A DNA stretch of 64,000 nucleotides, from contig JAJDBF010000010.1 in the NCBI GenBank assembly GCA_029261535.1, positions 62,001 through 126,000 of the forward strand. Direction: 5' to 3'. Position 1 is the first letter of the stretch. Every line of letters starts with the position of its first letter. Below are positions 17,536 to 26,085 of the stretch, piece by piece. The translations under genes were made by a program, and so were the position numbers. The stretch comes from Nitrospinaceae bacterium. GTDB taxonomy: Bacteria > Nitrospinota > Nitrospinia > Nitrospinales > Nitrospinaceae. Below the pieces are notes generated by a model. It was not told where the DNA came from. It made no database searches and saw only the letters and a program-made list of their open reading frames with translations.

Positions 17536-18924
17536 ATGACTGAAACCACGTTCAAGAAAAAAATCCTGTGCATTGGAGCAGGCTATGTTGGTGGGCCCAC
17601 CATGACGGTCATTGCCAATAAATGCCCGGACTATAAAGTAACCGTGGTTGATATTTCTGAGGAGAGAATTCGCCGGTGGAATTCAGATAATCTGCCAATT
17701 TTTGAACCGGGGCTTGAAGAGCGTGTGTTCAAAGTTCGCGGAAAGAACCTGTTTTTTTCAACCGATGTCGAGCGGGGAATCGAAGAGGCCGATATTATTT
17801 TTGTCGCCGTCAACACGCCAACGAAAACTTTTGGGGAAGGCATGGGCCGGGCGGCGGACCTTCAGTTCATGGAAAAAACCGCTCGTAAAATCAGGGAAGT
17901 CGCAAAGTCCGATAAGATCGTGATTGAAAAAAGCACCATTCCGGTACGTGCCGCCGAAACCCTGGAGAAAATTCTTCACGCTGGGGAGGATGGACCTCAT
18001 TTTGAAATTTTATCCAATCCTGAATTCATGGCGGAGGGAACGGGCATCGGCGATATGGAATCGCCAGACCGTGTGTTGATCGGATCAATGGACACTCCGT
18101 CAGGCCAGGCCGCACGCGATGAACTCATTAAAATTTATGAACACTGGGTCCCACGCGACCGCATCATCACCACCAATCTGTGGAGTAGTGAATTGTCCAA
18201 GCTGGTGGCTAACGCCTTCCTCGCGCAACGGATCACCTCGATCAACAGCATCAGCGCAGTCTGTGAAATGACGGAAGCGGATATCGGTCAGGTCGCCGAT
18301 GCGGTAGGAAGAGATTCCCGAGTAGGTCCAAAATTTTTAAAGGCAGGAGTTGGTTTCGGCGGTTCCTGTTTTCGCAAGGACATCCTCAATCTGGTTTACC
18401 TTTGCGAACATTACGGTCTGAATGAGATCGGACAGTTCTGGCATTACGTGGTCAAATTAAATGACTTTCAAATGGATCGCTTCGTCAAACGTATCCTGAG
18501 TGCCATGTTCAATACATTGGTCGGAAAAAAAATTGCGATTTTTGGTTTTGCTTTCAAACCGGATACAGGCGATACCCGCGATGCGCCGGCCATTTTCATT
18601 TGTAAACAATTACTGGAGGAGCGCGCCCATTTATCGATTACGGATCCTCATGCAATCGAGAACGCCAAAATTGATATGGAAGATTATAACGATGTGACTT
18701 TTGAAGAGGACCCGTACAAGGCGGCAGAAGGGACCCATGGCATCGCCCTGTTGACCGAATGGAAGGAGTATCAGGAGCTTGATTTCCAGCGACTCTACGA
18801 CAGCATGGAAAAACCTGCCTGCCTGTTTGACGGGCGCAACCACCTCGACCACGACAAACTGTTTGATATCGGATTTAATGTGTATGCCGTCGGCAAACCC
18901 GACCGCGATCATTTTAAAAAGTAG
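17536..18924 (+). CDS. UDP-glucose 6-dehydrogenase, eukaryote-like type
   Basis: Oxidises UDP-glucose to UDP-glucuronate for surface polysaccharide synthesis. 462 residues. NAD fold GAGYVGGPTM near residue 12, VNTPTKTFGEGMGRAADL, EKSTIPVRAAETL, NPEFMAEGTGI, and the catalytic Cys in GVGFGGSCFRKDILNLVYLC. The length and motifs such as KCPDYKVTVVD, FGEGMGRAADL and TNLWSSELSKL resemble the animal-type enzyme more than short bacterial Ugd. No glycan cluster lies next to it. ATG at 17536 has AAGGAA upstream. Confidence 0.93.
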   Translation: MTETTFKKKILCIGAGYVGGPTMTVIANKCPDYKVTVVDISEERIRRWNSDNLPIFEPGLEERVFKVRGKNLFFSTDVERGIEEADIIFVAVNTPTKTFGEGMGRAADLQFMEKTARKIREVAKSDKIVIEKSTIPVRAAETLEKILHAGEDGPHFEILSNPEFMAEGTGIGDMESPDRVLIGSMDTPSGQAARDELIKIYEHWVPRDRIITTNLWSSELSKLVANAFLAQRITSINSISAVCEMTEADIGQVADAVGRDSRVGPKFLKAGVGFGGSCFRKDILNLVYLCEHYGLNEIGQFWHYVVKLNDFQMDRFVKRILSAMFNTLVGKKIAIFGFAFKPDTGDTRDAPAIFICKQLLEERAHLSITDPHAIENAKIDMEDYNDVTFEEDPYKAAEGTHGIALLTEWKEYQELDFQRLYDSMEKPACLFDGRNHLDHDKLFDIGFNVYAVGKPDRDHFKK

Positions 18925-18939
18925 CGGCTGGCCTTCTCT

Positions 18940-19386
18940 TTAAGTTTTATCAGATTCCACGCCACCCCATTGAAACTCCCCTTTAGGCCCGAGTGGTGCA
19001 AATGGATTGTAGGCGACTTCCCATAAATTTTGGTCCGGGTCGGCAAAGTATCCCGAATATCCGCCCCAGAAAACTTTTTCTGCTGGTTTGATGAGCTCAC
19101 CACCAGCATTTATAGCTTCTTTCAAGACCTCATCCACTCCAGCCTCAGAGTCCACGTTGTAGGCGATGGTGATAGTCGAAAAACCTGATCGTTGTACGTC
19201 GACTTTTGCATCTTCAGCAAGTTTATTTATTGGATATAACGCCAACGTCATATTGTTCAGGTCATAAGCCACAATGTTTTCGGCTTGCTCTTCTGATGCC
19301 ACCTTCCAACCCAGGGCATCGTAAAACGCTCTGGAAATTTTCAGGTCAGCAACCCCAAGGGTAATCATGCTCAATCGCTGCTCCAT
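18940..19386 (-). CDS. VOC/glyoxalase-fold protein
   Basis: 148 residues with the paired beta-alpha-beta-beta-beta modules of the vicinal oxygen chelate superfamily: MITLGVADLKISRAFYDALGW at the start (positions 7-27, quoted in part) and GGYSGYFADPDQNLWEVAYNPF at the end. It resembles the uncharacterised YP-type glyoxalase-like group rather than GloA. Substrate unknown. Last gene of the minus-strand run from 24.2 kb, 54 bases after the dihaem protein, and convergent with the UDP-glucose dehydrogenase gene 15 bases away. Confidence 0.85.
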   Translation of the reverse strand: MEQRLSMITLGVADLKISRAFYDALGWKVASEEQAENIVAYDLNNMTLALYPINKLAEDAKVDVQRSGFSTITIAYNVDSEAGVDEVLKEAINAGGELIKPAEKVFWGGYSGYFADPDQNLWEVAYNPFAPLGPKGEFQWGGVESDKT

Positions 19387-19440
19387 GGTTCCCTTCCCTC
19401 CTATGCTTTTTCAATTTAAAGCGGGATCTCTTTGTACTTA

Positions 19441-19725
19441 TCAGGTTTTATTTTCTGATGGTGTGTGGCAGTAGGTGCAACCATCCATAGCGCGGTGAGG
19501 CATGATGGGAACATTTTTCGTCTGGCCCATGTGGCACTCGAGACATTGCACAGCGGTGTCTGTTGGAACGTGAAAAGGATGGGCGGTCAAGTGCGGTGCT
19601 GAGTCCAGAAAATAATAGATAAACGTTCCGGCAATGATGAGGCCCAGTACCATCATGGCCTTGTAAAAGTTTATCTGCCCGGCGAGAGGGTTTTCTTTTT
19701 TTATTTTTACGCGTCGTTTAGCCAT
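19441..19725 (-). CDS. Membrane-anchored small dihaem cytochrome c
   Basis: 94 residues: basic cytoplasmic tail (MAKRRVKIKK), one transmembrane anchor at about 22-41 (KAMMVLGLIIAGTFIYYFL), then a periplasmic domain with CLECH (61-65) and CTYCH (83-87). Extra histidines (His45, 49, 52 and 77) could be distal haem ligands. The layout is reminiscent of small NapB- or NrfH-like electron carriers, but the match is not strong enough to name. It follows ridA by 9 bases, so it is probably cotranscribed. The redox partner is unknown. Confidence 0.82.
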   Translation of the reverse strand: MAKRRVKIKKENPLAGQINFYKAMMVLGLIIAGTFIYYFLDSAPHLTAHPFHVPTDTAVQCLECHMGQTKNVPIMPHRAMDGCTYCHTPSENKT

Positions 19726-19734
19726 GAGGGAATA

Positions 19735-20118
19735 TCAATCCGTGTGAGCAACAACATCGATTTCCACCTTGGCACCCTTGGGCAGAGCACCCGCTTGTAT
19801 GCAGGCGCGGGCGGGTTTTCCTTCGGCAAAATATTTTTCGTACACCGCATTCATGTGTGCAAAATCGCCCATGTCTGCAAGGTACACGGTGGCTTTGACT
19901 ACGTGCTCAAGGGTCAAGCCGGTGGCATTCAAAATTGCCTTGACGTTATCGAGAGTGCGCACAGTCTCCTCTTCAATTTTTCCGGAATGAAACTCGCCTG
20001 ACACAGGATCAAGAGCAATCTGCCCGGAAGTAAAAACAAATTCGCCCACCCGGATGGCTTGTTGATAAGGGCCAATAGCCGCAGGGGCCTTGTCTGTGTG
20101 AATCCCTTCTTTTTTCAT
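19735..20118 (-). CDS. ridA: RidA-family enamine/imine deaminase
   Basis: 127 residues; hydrolyses reactive 2-aminoacrylate and related imines. The family pattern is clear: APAAIGPYQQAIRVGEFVFTSGQ near the start (quoted in part), EETVRTLDNVKAIL, and the catalytic arginine in ARACIQAGALPKGAKVEID. The trimer-forming RidA (YjgF) subgroup fits best. It lies in the minus-strand run after recO (23-base gap). Confidence 0.93.
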   Translation of the reverse strand: MKKEGIHTDKAPAAIGPYQQAIRVGEFVFTSGQIALDPVSGEFHSGKIEEETVRTLDNVKAILNATGLTLEHVVKATVYLADMGDFAHMNAVYEKYFAEGKPARACIQAGALPKGAKVEIDVVAHTD

Positions 20119-20141
20119 ATTGCGTTTCCATCATTAGGTGA

Positions 20142-20900
20142 TTAGTAATTGTGAATTATTTGTTTAAGCAGGGGGTAGGATTTTAGTTCCCGCCCGAGAC
20201 GCGCCAGTATAAGCCGGTGGGTGAATTGTTCTAACTCTTCCTCTGAACCTTTCGGGATTTTTAAACGGCTCCAGCGATTTAAATCCAGCGTCAGCAGTTT
20301 TTTCAAGTATTGCAGGGTTCCCAGATTAATGCGCGTCTCTACAGGGTTGCCATCGAGGCAGGGTGCGCAATAAATTCCCTGGCTATTGTAACTGAATCCT
20401 ACCCAGTGTGAACGGGGAAACTGTCCGCACTTGACACATTGCTCTAGGCGCGGTTTGTATCCAAGCAAAGCCAGAATCCGCAGTTCGTAGATTCTGCAAA
20501 GCAGTTCCGGGTTTTGTTCAGGAGTGAGAGATTCCAGCGTACTTGTGACAAACATGAACAGGTTGGGATCGGTTTGGCCTTCTGCGGTAAGACTGTCGAG
20601 CAGGTCGATAAAGTAGAGGGCGTAAAAACAGGTCGCCAGTGAGTCGCGAACAGTTTGATGAAACTCAACGATGTCACATTGATTGACTCGGTATAACGAT
20701 TGATGCTCTTTGCCAAAATAAATCAGGGATATCAGAGTGAGCGGTTCAAGAGAGGCACCAAATTTACTTTTAATGCGGCGGGCCCCTTTGGCGACAGCTT
20801 TGATTTTGCCGTACCGCTCAGTATAGAAAGTCACCAGCTTGTCGGTGTCCGATAAATAATGAACCCTCAGGACAAGAGCACGTGTGCGGAAGAGAGGCAA
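20142..20900 (-). CDS. recO: DNA repair protein RecO
   Basis: Recombination mediator that loads RecA with RecR. 252 residues from a TTG start: the N-terminal OB fold (TRALVLRVHYLSDTDKLVTF, quoted in part), GKIKAVAKGARR, and a C-terminal helical region with two Cys pairs (CVKC and CAPC) forming the zinc finger. The longer open frame to 21224 is the shadow of the alkyltransferase gene. TTG at 20900 is supported by AAGGGG seven bases upstream and lies one base after the stop of that gene, so the two are coupled. Confidence 0.93.
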   Translation of the reverse strand: MPLFRTRALVLRVHYLSDTDKLVTFYTERYGKIKAVAKGARRIKSKFGASLEPLTLISLIYFGKEHQSLYRVNQCDIVEFHQTVRDSLATCFYALYFIDLLDSLTAEGQTDPNLFMFVTSTLESLTPEQNPELLCRIYELRILALLGYKPRLEQCVKCGQFPRSHWVGFSYNSQGIYCAPCLDGNPVETRINLGTLQYLKKLLTLDLNRWSRLKIPKGSEEELEQFTHRLILARLGRELKSYPLLKQIIHNY

Positions 20901-20901
20901 G

Positions 20902-21432
20902 TCAGGCCCCTTCCAGCCCGAGCAGAAAACGTTTTTTATCCAGGCCGCCGGTATAGCCGCCGATGCTTCCGTCTTTCCGGATGACACGGTGGCAGGGCAC
21001 AATGATGGGGATGGGATTTTTTCCATTGGCCCCGCCGACAGCTCGAACAGCTCTTGGTTTTCCAATGGACTCGGCGACCCAGGCGTAGCTTTTGGTTTCT
21101 CCGTGCGGGATGGATTGTAAGGTTTTCCAGACCCGTTGCTGAAACCCGGTTCCCTGAGCAAGATCCAGTTTGCAGGTGAAGCTTTGACGTTTTCCAGAAA
21201 AATACTCTGCCAGTTGGCAAGCAACTGATTTTAACTTTTCAGAATTTTCCTGAGGCATTGCCGGGTAGCTTTTTTTCAGATAAGAAAGGAAGGCTTTGCG
21301 GTTGTTGATGCGCGTTCTGATTTCACAGAGACCGTTTTCCGTCGCCACCAGACCCAACTCTCCCAAAGGCGAATCCAAAAGTGCAAAGTAGAAATTTTGA
21401 GCCGCGTGAGGCCCGGTGCCAGGATTTCTCAT
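20902..21432 (-). CDS. ogt: Methylated-DNA--protein-cysteine methyltransferase
   Basis: Suicide repair of O6-alkylguanine. 176 residues with the active Cys147 in PIIVPCHRVI, the helix-turn-helix segment GFQQRVWKTLQSIPHGETKSYAWVA (quoted in part: FQQRVWKTLQSIPHGET), GGANGKNPIP and the GGYTGGLDKKRFLL tail. No Ada N-terminal domain, so Ogt/MGMT type. Directly upstream of recO with a one-base gap, giving a small DNA-repair pair. Confidence 0.95.
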   Translation of the reverse strand: MRNPGTGPHAAQNFYFALLDSPLGELGLVATENGLCEIRTRINNRKAFLSYLKKSYPAMPQENSEKLKSVACQLAEYFSGKRQSFTCKLDLAQGTGFQQRVWKTLQSIPHGETKSYAWVAESIGKPRAVRAVGGANGKNPIPIIVPCHRVIRKDGSIGGYTGGLDKKRFLLGLEGA

Positions 21433-21447
21433 TGGATCAAGTTCACT

Positions 21448-22401
21448 TTATAAAATTTTGCGAGCGACTGAGATTAACGAGCCTAGAGAATTGTCGATGC
21501 AATGCGCTCGGGTGTCCCGGGCTTTAATGGCGGACAGCAAATTTTTGTGACGCTGTCCATCATACACCGTAACTGCGGCCCCAATAAGGAAATTAAAATG
21601 ATCGTCGCTTGAACCGATGGAAGCCAGATCAAGTGGCCCCGAATAATCTCGATTAAAGCCATGCGCCGCGCTGATATCCTCGATGCCGTCAATCAACCCG
21701 GTAAGGTGGCTTTGTATAAACGCAATGGGAACGCCAAAAGGATATGCCCTTTGCAGGTCCGGATGCGGGATCACCGTCACTCCGCCCAACTCTCGCGTCC
21801 AGCAGGCCGCCGTTTCCAGGGATAACCATTCGCGTTCAAAGGGCAGAAATCGTTTTTCAAGGGTCAATAGATCACCCGGCTTCAAATAGTCTTCTGGGAA
21901 GAGGGAGATAAGATGGCCCTGCTCGGTACTGATTTCAAATGCCGGGTAAGCCGTCACCGGGGGACTCTTCTTAATCCTCCAGTCTTGAATACAATCTCTG
22001 CGATCATTGATGGATTGTATTACCGGGGCCATGGGGAACCGATCCGCCGCAAGGTGCTCGGTCAGCACGACAAAATCAAGACCCAGTGACGAGGCTCTGT
22101 GGAGAATCGCATCCACCGGGAAATAGCCATCGGAATAAACCGAGTGGCAATGCAGTTCTCCAACCACCAGATGCGGAAGCTCCGCCTTAAGCTTGTGGAT
22201 GCCTGACCGAATACGGTGATCCAGAAAACCCTTGCTGACAAGTTGCGTGACCGGCGCAATCACTTTTCCCCTGATACCTCTAAGTGGGGAAGGAGGACTT
22301 GAAATCACCCGTGAAGTTTTATCCGTGGGAATTTTTTCATGGTCAGGGTAATTCATATTAATAAACAGGAATGAATGAAGACCTCTGCACCTGGTTGACA
22401 C
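21448..22401 (-). CDS. PHP-domain metal-dependent hydrolase
   Basis: Up to 317 residues. The PHP signature begins with GELHCHSVYSDGYFPV (metal-binding HxH) and continues with LGLDFVVLTEHLA, VIPHPDLQRAYPFG and SIGSSDDHFNFLIGA, giving most histidine and aspartate metal ligands. PHP proteins hydrolyse phosphoesters; the substrate is unknown. The first 75 residues are atypical. The start may be GTG 22401, three bases after the dctM stop, or ATG 22356 (MNYPDHEKIP); neither has a good SD. It lies between TRAP genes and ogt in one minus-strand run. Confidence 0.82.
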   Translation of the reverse strand: MSTRCRGLHSFLFINMNYPDHEKIPTDKTSRVISSPPSPLRGIRGKVIAPVTQLVSKGFLDHRIRSGIHKLKAELPHLVVGELHCHSVYSDGYFPVDAILHRASSLGLDFVVLTEHLAADRFPMAPVIQSINDRRDCIQDWRIKKSPPVTAYPAFEISTEQGHLISLFPEDYLKPGDLLTLEKRFLPFEREWLSLETAACWTRELGGVTVIPHPDLQRAYPFGVPIAFIQSHLTGLIDGIEDISAAHGFNRDYSGPLDLASIGSSDDHFNFLIGAAVTVYDGQRHKNLLSAIKARDTRAHCIDNSLGSLISVARKIL

Positions 22402-22404
22402 ATA

Positions 22405-23676
22405 TTATTGAAACGCCCGTACCAGCCACAAGCTGAGGTCCGGAAAATAAGTGATGACCATGAGCCCGACGAGCATCAAACCGAGAAAAGGCAGGCTGGC
22501 CCGATACATTTTCAAAACGGGCTCATCAAAACGGGAGCTCGACAGGAATAAATTGATTCCCACCGGGGGTGTCATGTATCCGATTTCAAGGTTCGTCAAA
22601 AAAATGATTCCCAGATGAACCATGTTGACCCCAAAACTTTCGGCGATAGGGACAATGAGGGGAACCACCACAATGATGGCGGAAAAAATATCCATCAAAC
22701 AGCCCACCAGCAAAAGAAAAATATTGAGCGCAATCAGAAAAGTAATTTTATCATCTATATAGGTTCCCATTACTTCCAAAATTTGCATCGGCACCTGTTC
22801 ATCGACCAGATAGCTGGTGAAACCCAGTGCCGTTCCCAGAATAATCAGTATGGCCCCAACCAGTACCATGCTGGTTCGCATGATGCGTGGGATATCACGA
22901 ACGAAATGCAGGTCTTTGTACAAGACTGTCTCGACCATTAAAACGTAGACCACCGTCACCGCCGCCGCTTCGGTCACCGTGATAAAACCGCCGTAAATTC
23001 CCCACAAAATTAAAAAAGGCAGGGGGATTTCATAACGCGCCTGTTTGATCGCTGTCCAGGCTTCGTTTTTGTTAAAAGGAGTAACCGGGATATTCAGTTT
23101 TTTCCCCATGGCAAAACTGTAGCAGAAGAACAGAAAAATCAGGAAAAGGCCGGGAACTATTCCGGCTAAAAATAACTGGTCGATATTCACCTGCGCGATA
23201 AGTCCGTACAGGATTAGGGGAAGTGATGGCGGAAACAAGAGACCGAGACTGCCGGAGGCGGTGAGGAGGCCCAGAGAAAATTTTCGTGAATAGTGTTCCC
23301 GCAGAAGCATGGGATAGAGTAGCCCGCCCAGAGCAATGATGGTGACTCCGGAAGCCCCTGTAAACGCCGTAAAAAAACCGCAGGCCACCAGAGCCACCAG
23401 CGGTGTTCCACCGGGAAGGGCACCGAGAAAAGCCTCGGTCAGGCGAGTCAACCGCTTGGGTGTTCCACTTTCGGCCATGAGGAATCCGGCAAAAGTGAAC
23501 AGGGGGATGGCGATCAGGCTGGGCTGGCTGGTGACGCGATACAATTCAATAAACACTGCGGCACTGTCGATATCCGCAAGGAAAAAAAGAATCAGTGCAA
23601 GAGCACCGATGATAGCGTAAAGCGGTGTTCCCGCCAGAGCCAGAAAAATCAATGCACCGGTTATCGTCAGCGTCAT
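22405..23676 (-). CDS. TRAP transporter large permease (DctM family)
   Basis: 423 residues, about 12 membrane segments. The N-terminus MTLTITGALIFLALAGTPLY is typical; GLLFPPSLPLILYGLIAQVN, FFTAFTGASGVTIIALG and LTNLEIGYMTPPVGINLFL are DctM motifs. Part of a secondary transporter that uses an ion gradient to import organic acids or similar solutes. ATG 23676 overlaps the dctQ stop by four bases; the longer frame to 23772 is a shadow. No DctP substrate-binding protein gene adjoins. Confidence 0.95.
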   Translation of the reverse strand: MTLTITGALIFLALAGTPLYAIIGALALILFFLADIDSAAVFIELYRVTSQPSLIAIPLFTFAGFLMAESGTPKRLTRLTEAFLGALPGGTPLVALVACGFFTAFTGASGVTIIALGGLLYPMLLREHYSRKFSLGLLTASGSLGLLFPPSLPLILYGLIAQVNIDQLFLAGIVPGLFLIFLFFCYSFAMGKKLNIPVTPFNKNEAWTAIKQARYEIPLPFLILWGIYGGFITVTEAAAVTVVYVLMVETVLYKDLHFVRDIPRIMRTSMVLVGAILIILGTALGFTSYLVDEQVPMQILEVMGTYIDDKITFLIALNIFLLLVGCLMDIFSAIIVVVPLIVPIAESFGVNMVHLGIIFLTNLEIGYMTPPVGINLFLSSSRFDEPVLKMYRASLPFLGLMLVGLMVITYFPDLSLWLVRAFQ

Positions 23677-24161
23677 TTTGGATCCTCCGGCCTGGTAGCG
23701 GCGTCCCAGGCGGCGAAGATAAACCGGATGGCAATGATGGTCAGGCTGTAGGGCAGGATGGTTTGGAACCACCAGGTTGGGATATCGGAAAAAAGAGTGG
23801 TTTCACCCTCCATTTCATAAATCATGAAATCCCAGGAAGCTCGCGCAAGGAAAAAACTGATCACACCCGCCGCCAATCGGGACAGAACCCTTAGCCATCG
23901 TTTAACTTGCCGGGAAACCAGATGAGGGATAAAATCAACAGATAGATGGCGGTTTTCCCGGACAGCAAGTGATGCTCCAAGAAAACCGACCCATAAAACC
24001 AGTTGGCGACACAACGTGTCGGCCCAGAGCAAACCCTCGTTGAAAAAATTTCTCAGGATCACCTGACCAAAGGAAAGTGTAATCAGAGTCGTCAGAACGA
24101 AAATCAGCAGAGCCGTCTCGGTGCGGGCAAGGTAGGTGTCAAGGTTTCTGATAATGCGCAT
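23673..24161 (-). CDS. TRAP transporter small permease (DctQ family)
   Basis: 162 residues with four membrane helices, beginning MRIIRNLDTYLARTETALLI and containing FFNEGLLWADTLCRQLVLWVGF (quoted in part: LLWADTLCRQLVLWVGF) and LGASLAVRENRHLSVDFI, the DctQ signature. First gene of the eight-gene minus-strand run, coupled to dctM. The spacer to the divergent gene at 24323 must hold its promoter. Confidence 0.93.
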   Translation of the reverse strand: MRIIRNLDTYLARTETALLIFVLTTLITLSFGQVILRNFFNEGLLWADTLCRQLVLWVGFLGASLAVRENRHLSVDFIPHLVSRQVKRWLRVLSRLAAGVISFFLARASWDFMIYEMEGETTLFSDIPTWWFQTILPYSLTIIAIRFIFAAWDAATRPEDPK

Positions 24162-24273
24162 GAAACGGCCCGGTTATTTTGCGACAGTTTGTTAAGCGGG
24201 GACCCATTTGTGTTCCGTTGTTTCCAAAACATTGACAGCAGGAATGACTCATTTCCCTGATAAACTTACACCA

Positions 24274-24279
24274 TATAAT
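24274..24279 (+). promoter_or_regulatory. Perfect -10 hexamer before the FGE-fold gene
   Basis: TATAAT at 24274-24279, about 45 bases before the TTG start at 24323, in the divergent spacer with dctQ. No good -35 is visible at 16-18 bases, so an activator may be needed or the match may be chance. Confidence 0.35.
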
Positions 24280-24322
24280 AACACTTTGCACTGTTAACAA
24301 GACTGCGTCAGGAGTTTGAATT

Positions 24323-25129
24323 TTGAAAAAATGGGTCACACAAATTTTTATCGGGATACTTTTGGTCGGAGCACTGCTTAATGTTTTTTCTTCCGCTGTT
24401 GCCAACGATCTAAGCGAAATGGCCTATTTTCCGCAAGGAGAATTTGCCATGGGAAGTCCGGTGGATCAGGGTTTATCCGACGAGCACCCTCAACACAAAG
24501 TCTATCTGGATTCATTTTATCTCGACCGATTTGAAGTGACCGGACAAAATTTCAGCGACTATTTAAAGGTCCATCCCAAGGAGCACCCAACGATCACCGG
24601 CTGGTTCGATCGAACCCCAAGACCGGGAATGGAAAATAGTCCGGTCATCGGATTGACCTGGAAGCGGTGCCGGAATTATTGCGACTGGCGAGGTAAACGA
24701 TTGCCCACCGAGGCTGAGTGGGAACGTGCCGCCGCTGGCATCGAAGGGCGGATTTTTCCCTGGGGAAACACGGTTCCGAGTGATAAACGGGCTAATTTTG
24801 GCCGTTGCTGTTTCATCCGAAAAGGAGAAACTCTGGAAAATGTTGAAAATTATCCAGACGGCCAAACCCCGGAGGGGATATTCAATTTAAGCGGAAATAT
24901 TGCTGAATGGGTCCTGGATTGGTATGATTCCACTTACTATAAATCGAGTCCATACCGGAATCCTCAAGGTCCTGATTCCGGTCGTTATCATGTCGTCCGG
25001 GGAGGAGCCTGGAACAGCCTTCCAGATTATATGAGATCCCGACGGCGCTATGGAAACAATGATGGTCAGGATTTCTATGGCATCGGATGCCGATGTGCCC
25101 GGTCCGCAGTAAACTCTGACAAACAATAA
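24323..25129 (+). CDS. Exported FGE/SUMF1-fold protein
   Basis: 268 residues with a signal peptide (MKKWVTQIFIGILLVGALLN, cleavage near SAVAND). The formylglycine-generating-enzyme fold is evident: MVYIKGG-like AYFPQGEFAMGSP, DEHPQHKVYLDSFYLDRFEVT, RLPTEAEWERAA, SGNIAEWVLDWYDSTYY and HVVRGGAW. No sulfatase with a CxPxR site lies nearby, so it is more likely one of the many non-FGE members of this fold (ligand-binding or assembly role). TTG start chosen for AGGAG eight bases upstream. A paralogue lies at 49008-49970. Confidence 0.88.
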   Translation: MKKWVTQIFIGILLVGALLNVFSSAVANDLSEMAYFPQGEFAMGSPVDQGLSDEHPQHKVYLDSFYLDRFEVTGQNFSDYLKVHPKEHPTITGWFDRTPRPGMENSPVIGLTWKRCRNYCDWRGKRLPTEAEWERAAAGIEGRIFPWGNTVPSDKRANFGRCCFIRKGETLENVENYPDGQTPEGIFNLSGNIAEWVLDWYDSTYYKSSPYRNPQGPDSGRYHVVRGGAWNSLPDYMRSRRRYGNNDGQDFYGIGCRCARSAVNSDKQ

Positions 25130-25160
25130 ACTTAATAATAAGTCGCCATATAGGAAACCA

Positions 25161-26078
25161 ATGGAAAATATTGAATTACAGCTGGATCAATTGGAACGGG
25201 ACAAGTTGATATCTCTTATTCAGCAAAATCAGGTGCGGATAGGGAAACACAACATTCGTTATACCCGAAGCAATAAAAAAAACACGTTCGATCATTGGGA
25301 CAAATGCATGGAGTCCTACGAGCGACTCTTAAAAACTATCCCCAAAGAAATTCTGAAAATTGAAAAAGAAATCCGTAAAAAATTTGTAGCCGATTTTTCT
25401 GCGGACCGTGAAAACAAACTTCTGAGTTTAATCAATACAGAGATCGAGGTGTTGATTCAGAAAATGGAAAAATTGTATGAAGATGAATTCAGTAAATTCG
25501 ATGCATTGGATAATTTCAAAGACAGGCTGGTGAAGGTCAGGGAAAAGTGTCAGGAGTTGACCGAAACCTATATGGTCAAATGCCGGGAGCTTTCATCCCA
25601 GACCAGTGAGCATTCAGGGCGTATGTCGGCACCACAAATTTGTGAATTTTACAAAATGAAAGATACATTTCTCCACGAGTTGAATTTACTCGGCCCTTTG
25701 CAAAACATCAATCTCATGTTTAATGATGCAGAAGAAAAAGTCGATTTCAAGGGAGCGGTGGAGGAGGTTCAGCAAGGGATCCGGCATATGGCCAGGACCC
25801 TTCAGGATGAAGGCGCGGGCGAAATGCAATCTATGAAGGAAAGAAAAGCGCGCAAAATGCAGGTGGCGCGGGAGACTCTTTTGTTCCGTGATCTGGTGGT
25901 GAACATGGAACCTCTGATCGAACAAGCCAGGCTCCCGGAAGAACAACGCAACCCTGAAATCATGGGCAAATTATGGGAACGGATTGAGGGGCTTTTTTTT
26001 CAGGGGCGTGGCGACTGGGCAACCGTCCTCCCGCAATTTAAAAGTGTCATGACCGTTTCTAAAGAAAACGTCAATTAG
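25161..26078 (+). CDS. Coiled-coil hypothetical protein, 305 aa
   Basis: Highly charged, helical, cytoplasmic protein without signal or membrane segment. Coiled-coil propensity is highest at about residues 60-150 (KEILKIEKEIRKKF, LINTEIEVLIQKMEKLYEDE). No family recognised. ATG follows GGAAACC. It ends seven bases before the S49 peptidase gene, so the two are very likely cotranscribed. Confidence 0.75.
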   Translation: MENIELQLDQLERDKLISLIQQNQVRIGKHNIRYTRSNKKNTFDHWDKCMESYERLLKTIPKEILKIEKEIRKKFVADFSADRENKLLSLINTEIEVLIQKMEKLYEDEFSKFDALDNFKDRLVKVREKCQELTETYMVKCRELSSQTSEHSGRMSAPQICEFYKMKDTFLHELNLLGPLQNINLMFNDAEEKVDFKGAVEEVQQGIRHMARTLQDEGAGEMQSMKERKARKMQVARETLLFRDLVVNMEPLIEQARLPEEQRNPEIMGKLWERIEGLFFQGRGDWATVLPQFKSVMTVSKENVN

Positions 26079-26085
26079 AGGTTTT

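Noticed and set aside
20142-21224. Apparent fusion of an N-terminal extension to RecO
   Set aside because: The first 108 codons are the alkyltransferase gene read in another frame; a TTG with SD starts RecO at 20900.
24323-25129. True formylglycine-generating enzyme
   Set aside because: No sulfatase substrate nearby and the catalytic cysteine pair is not evident; only the fold is supported.
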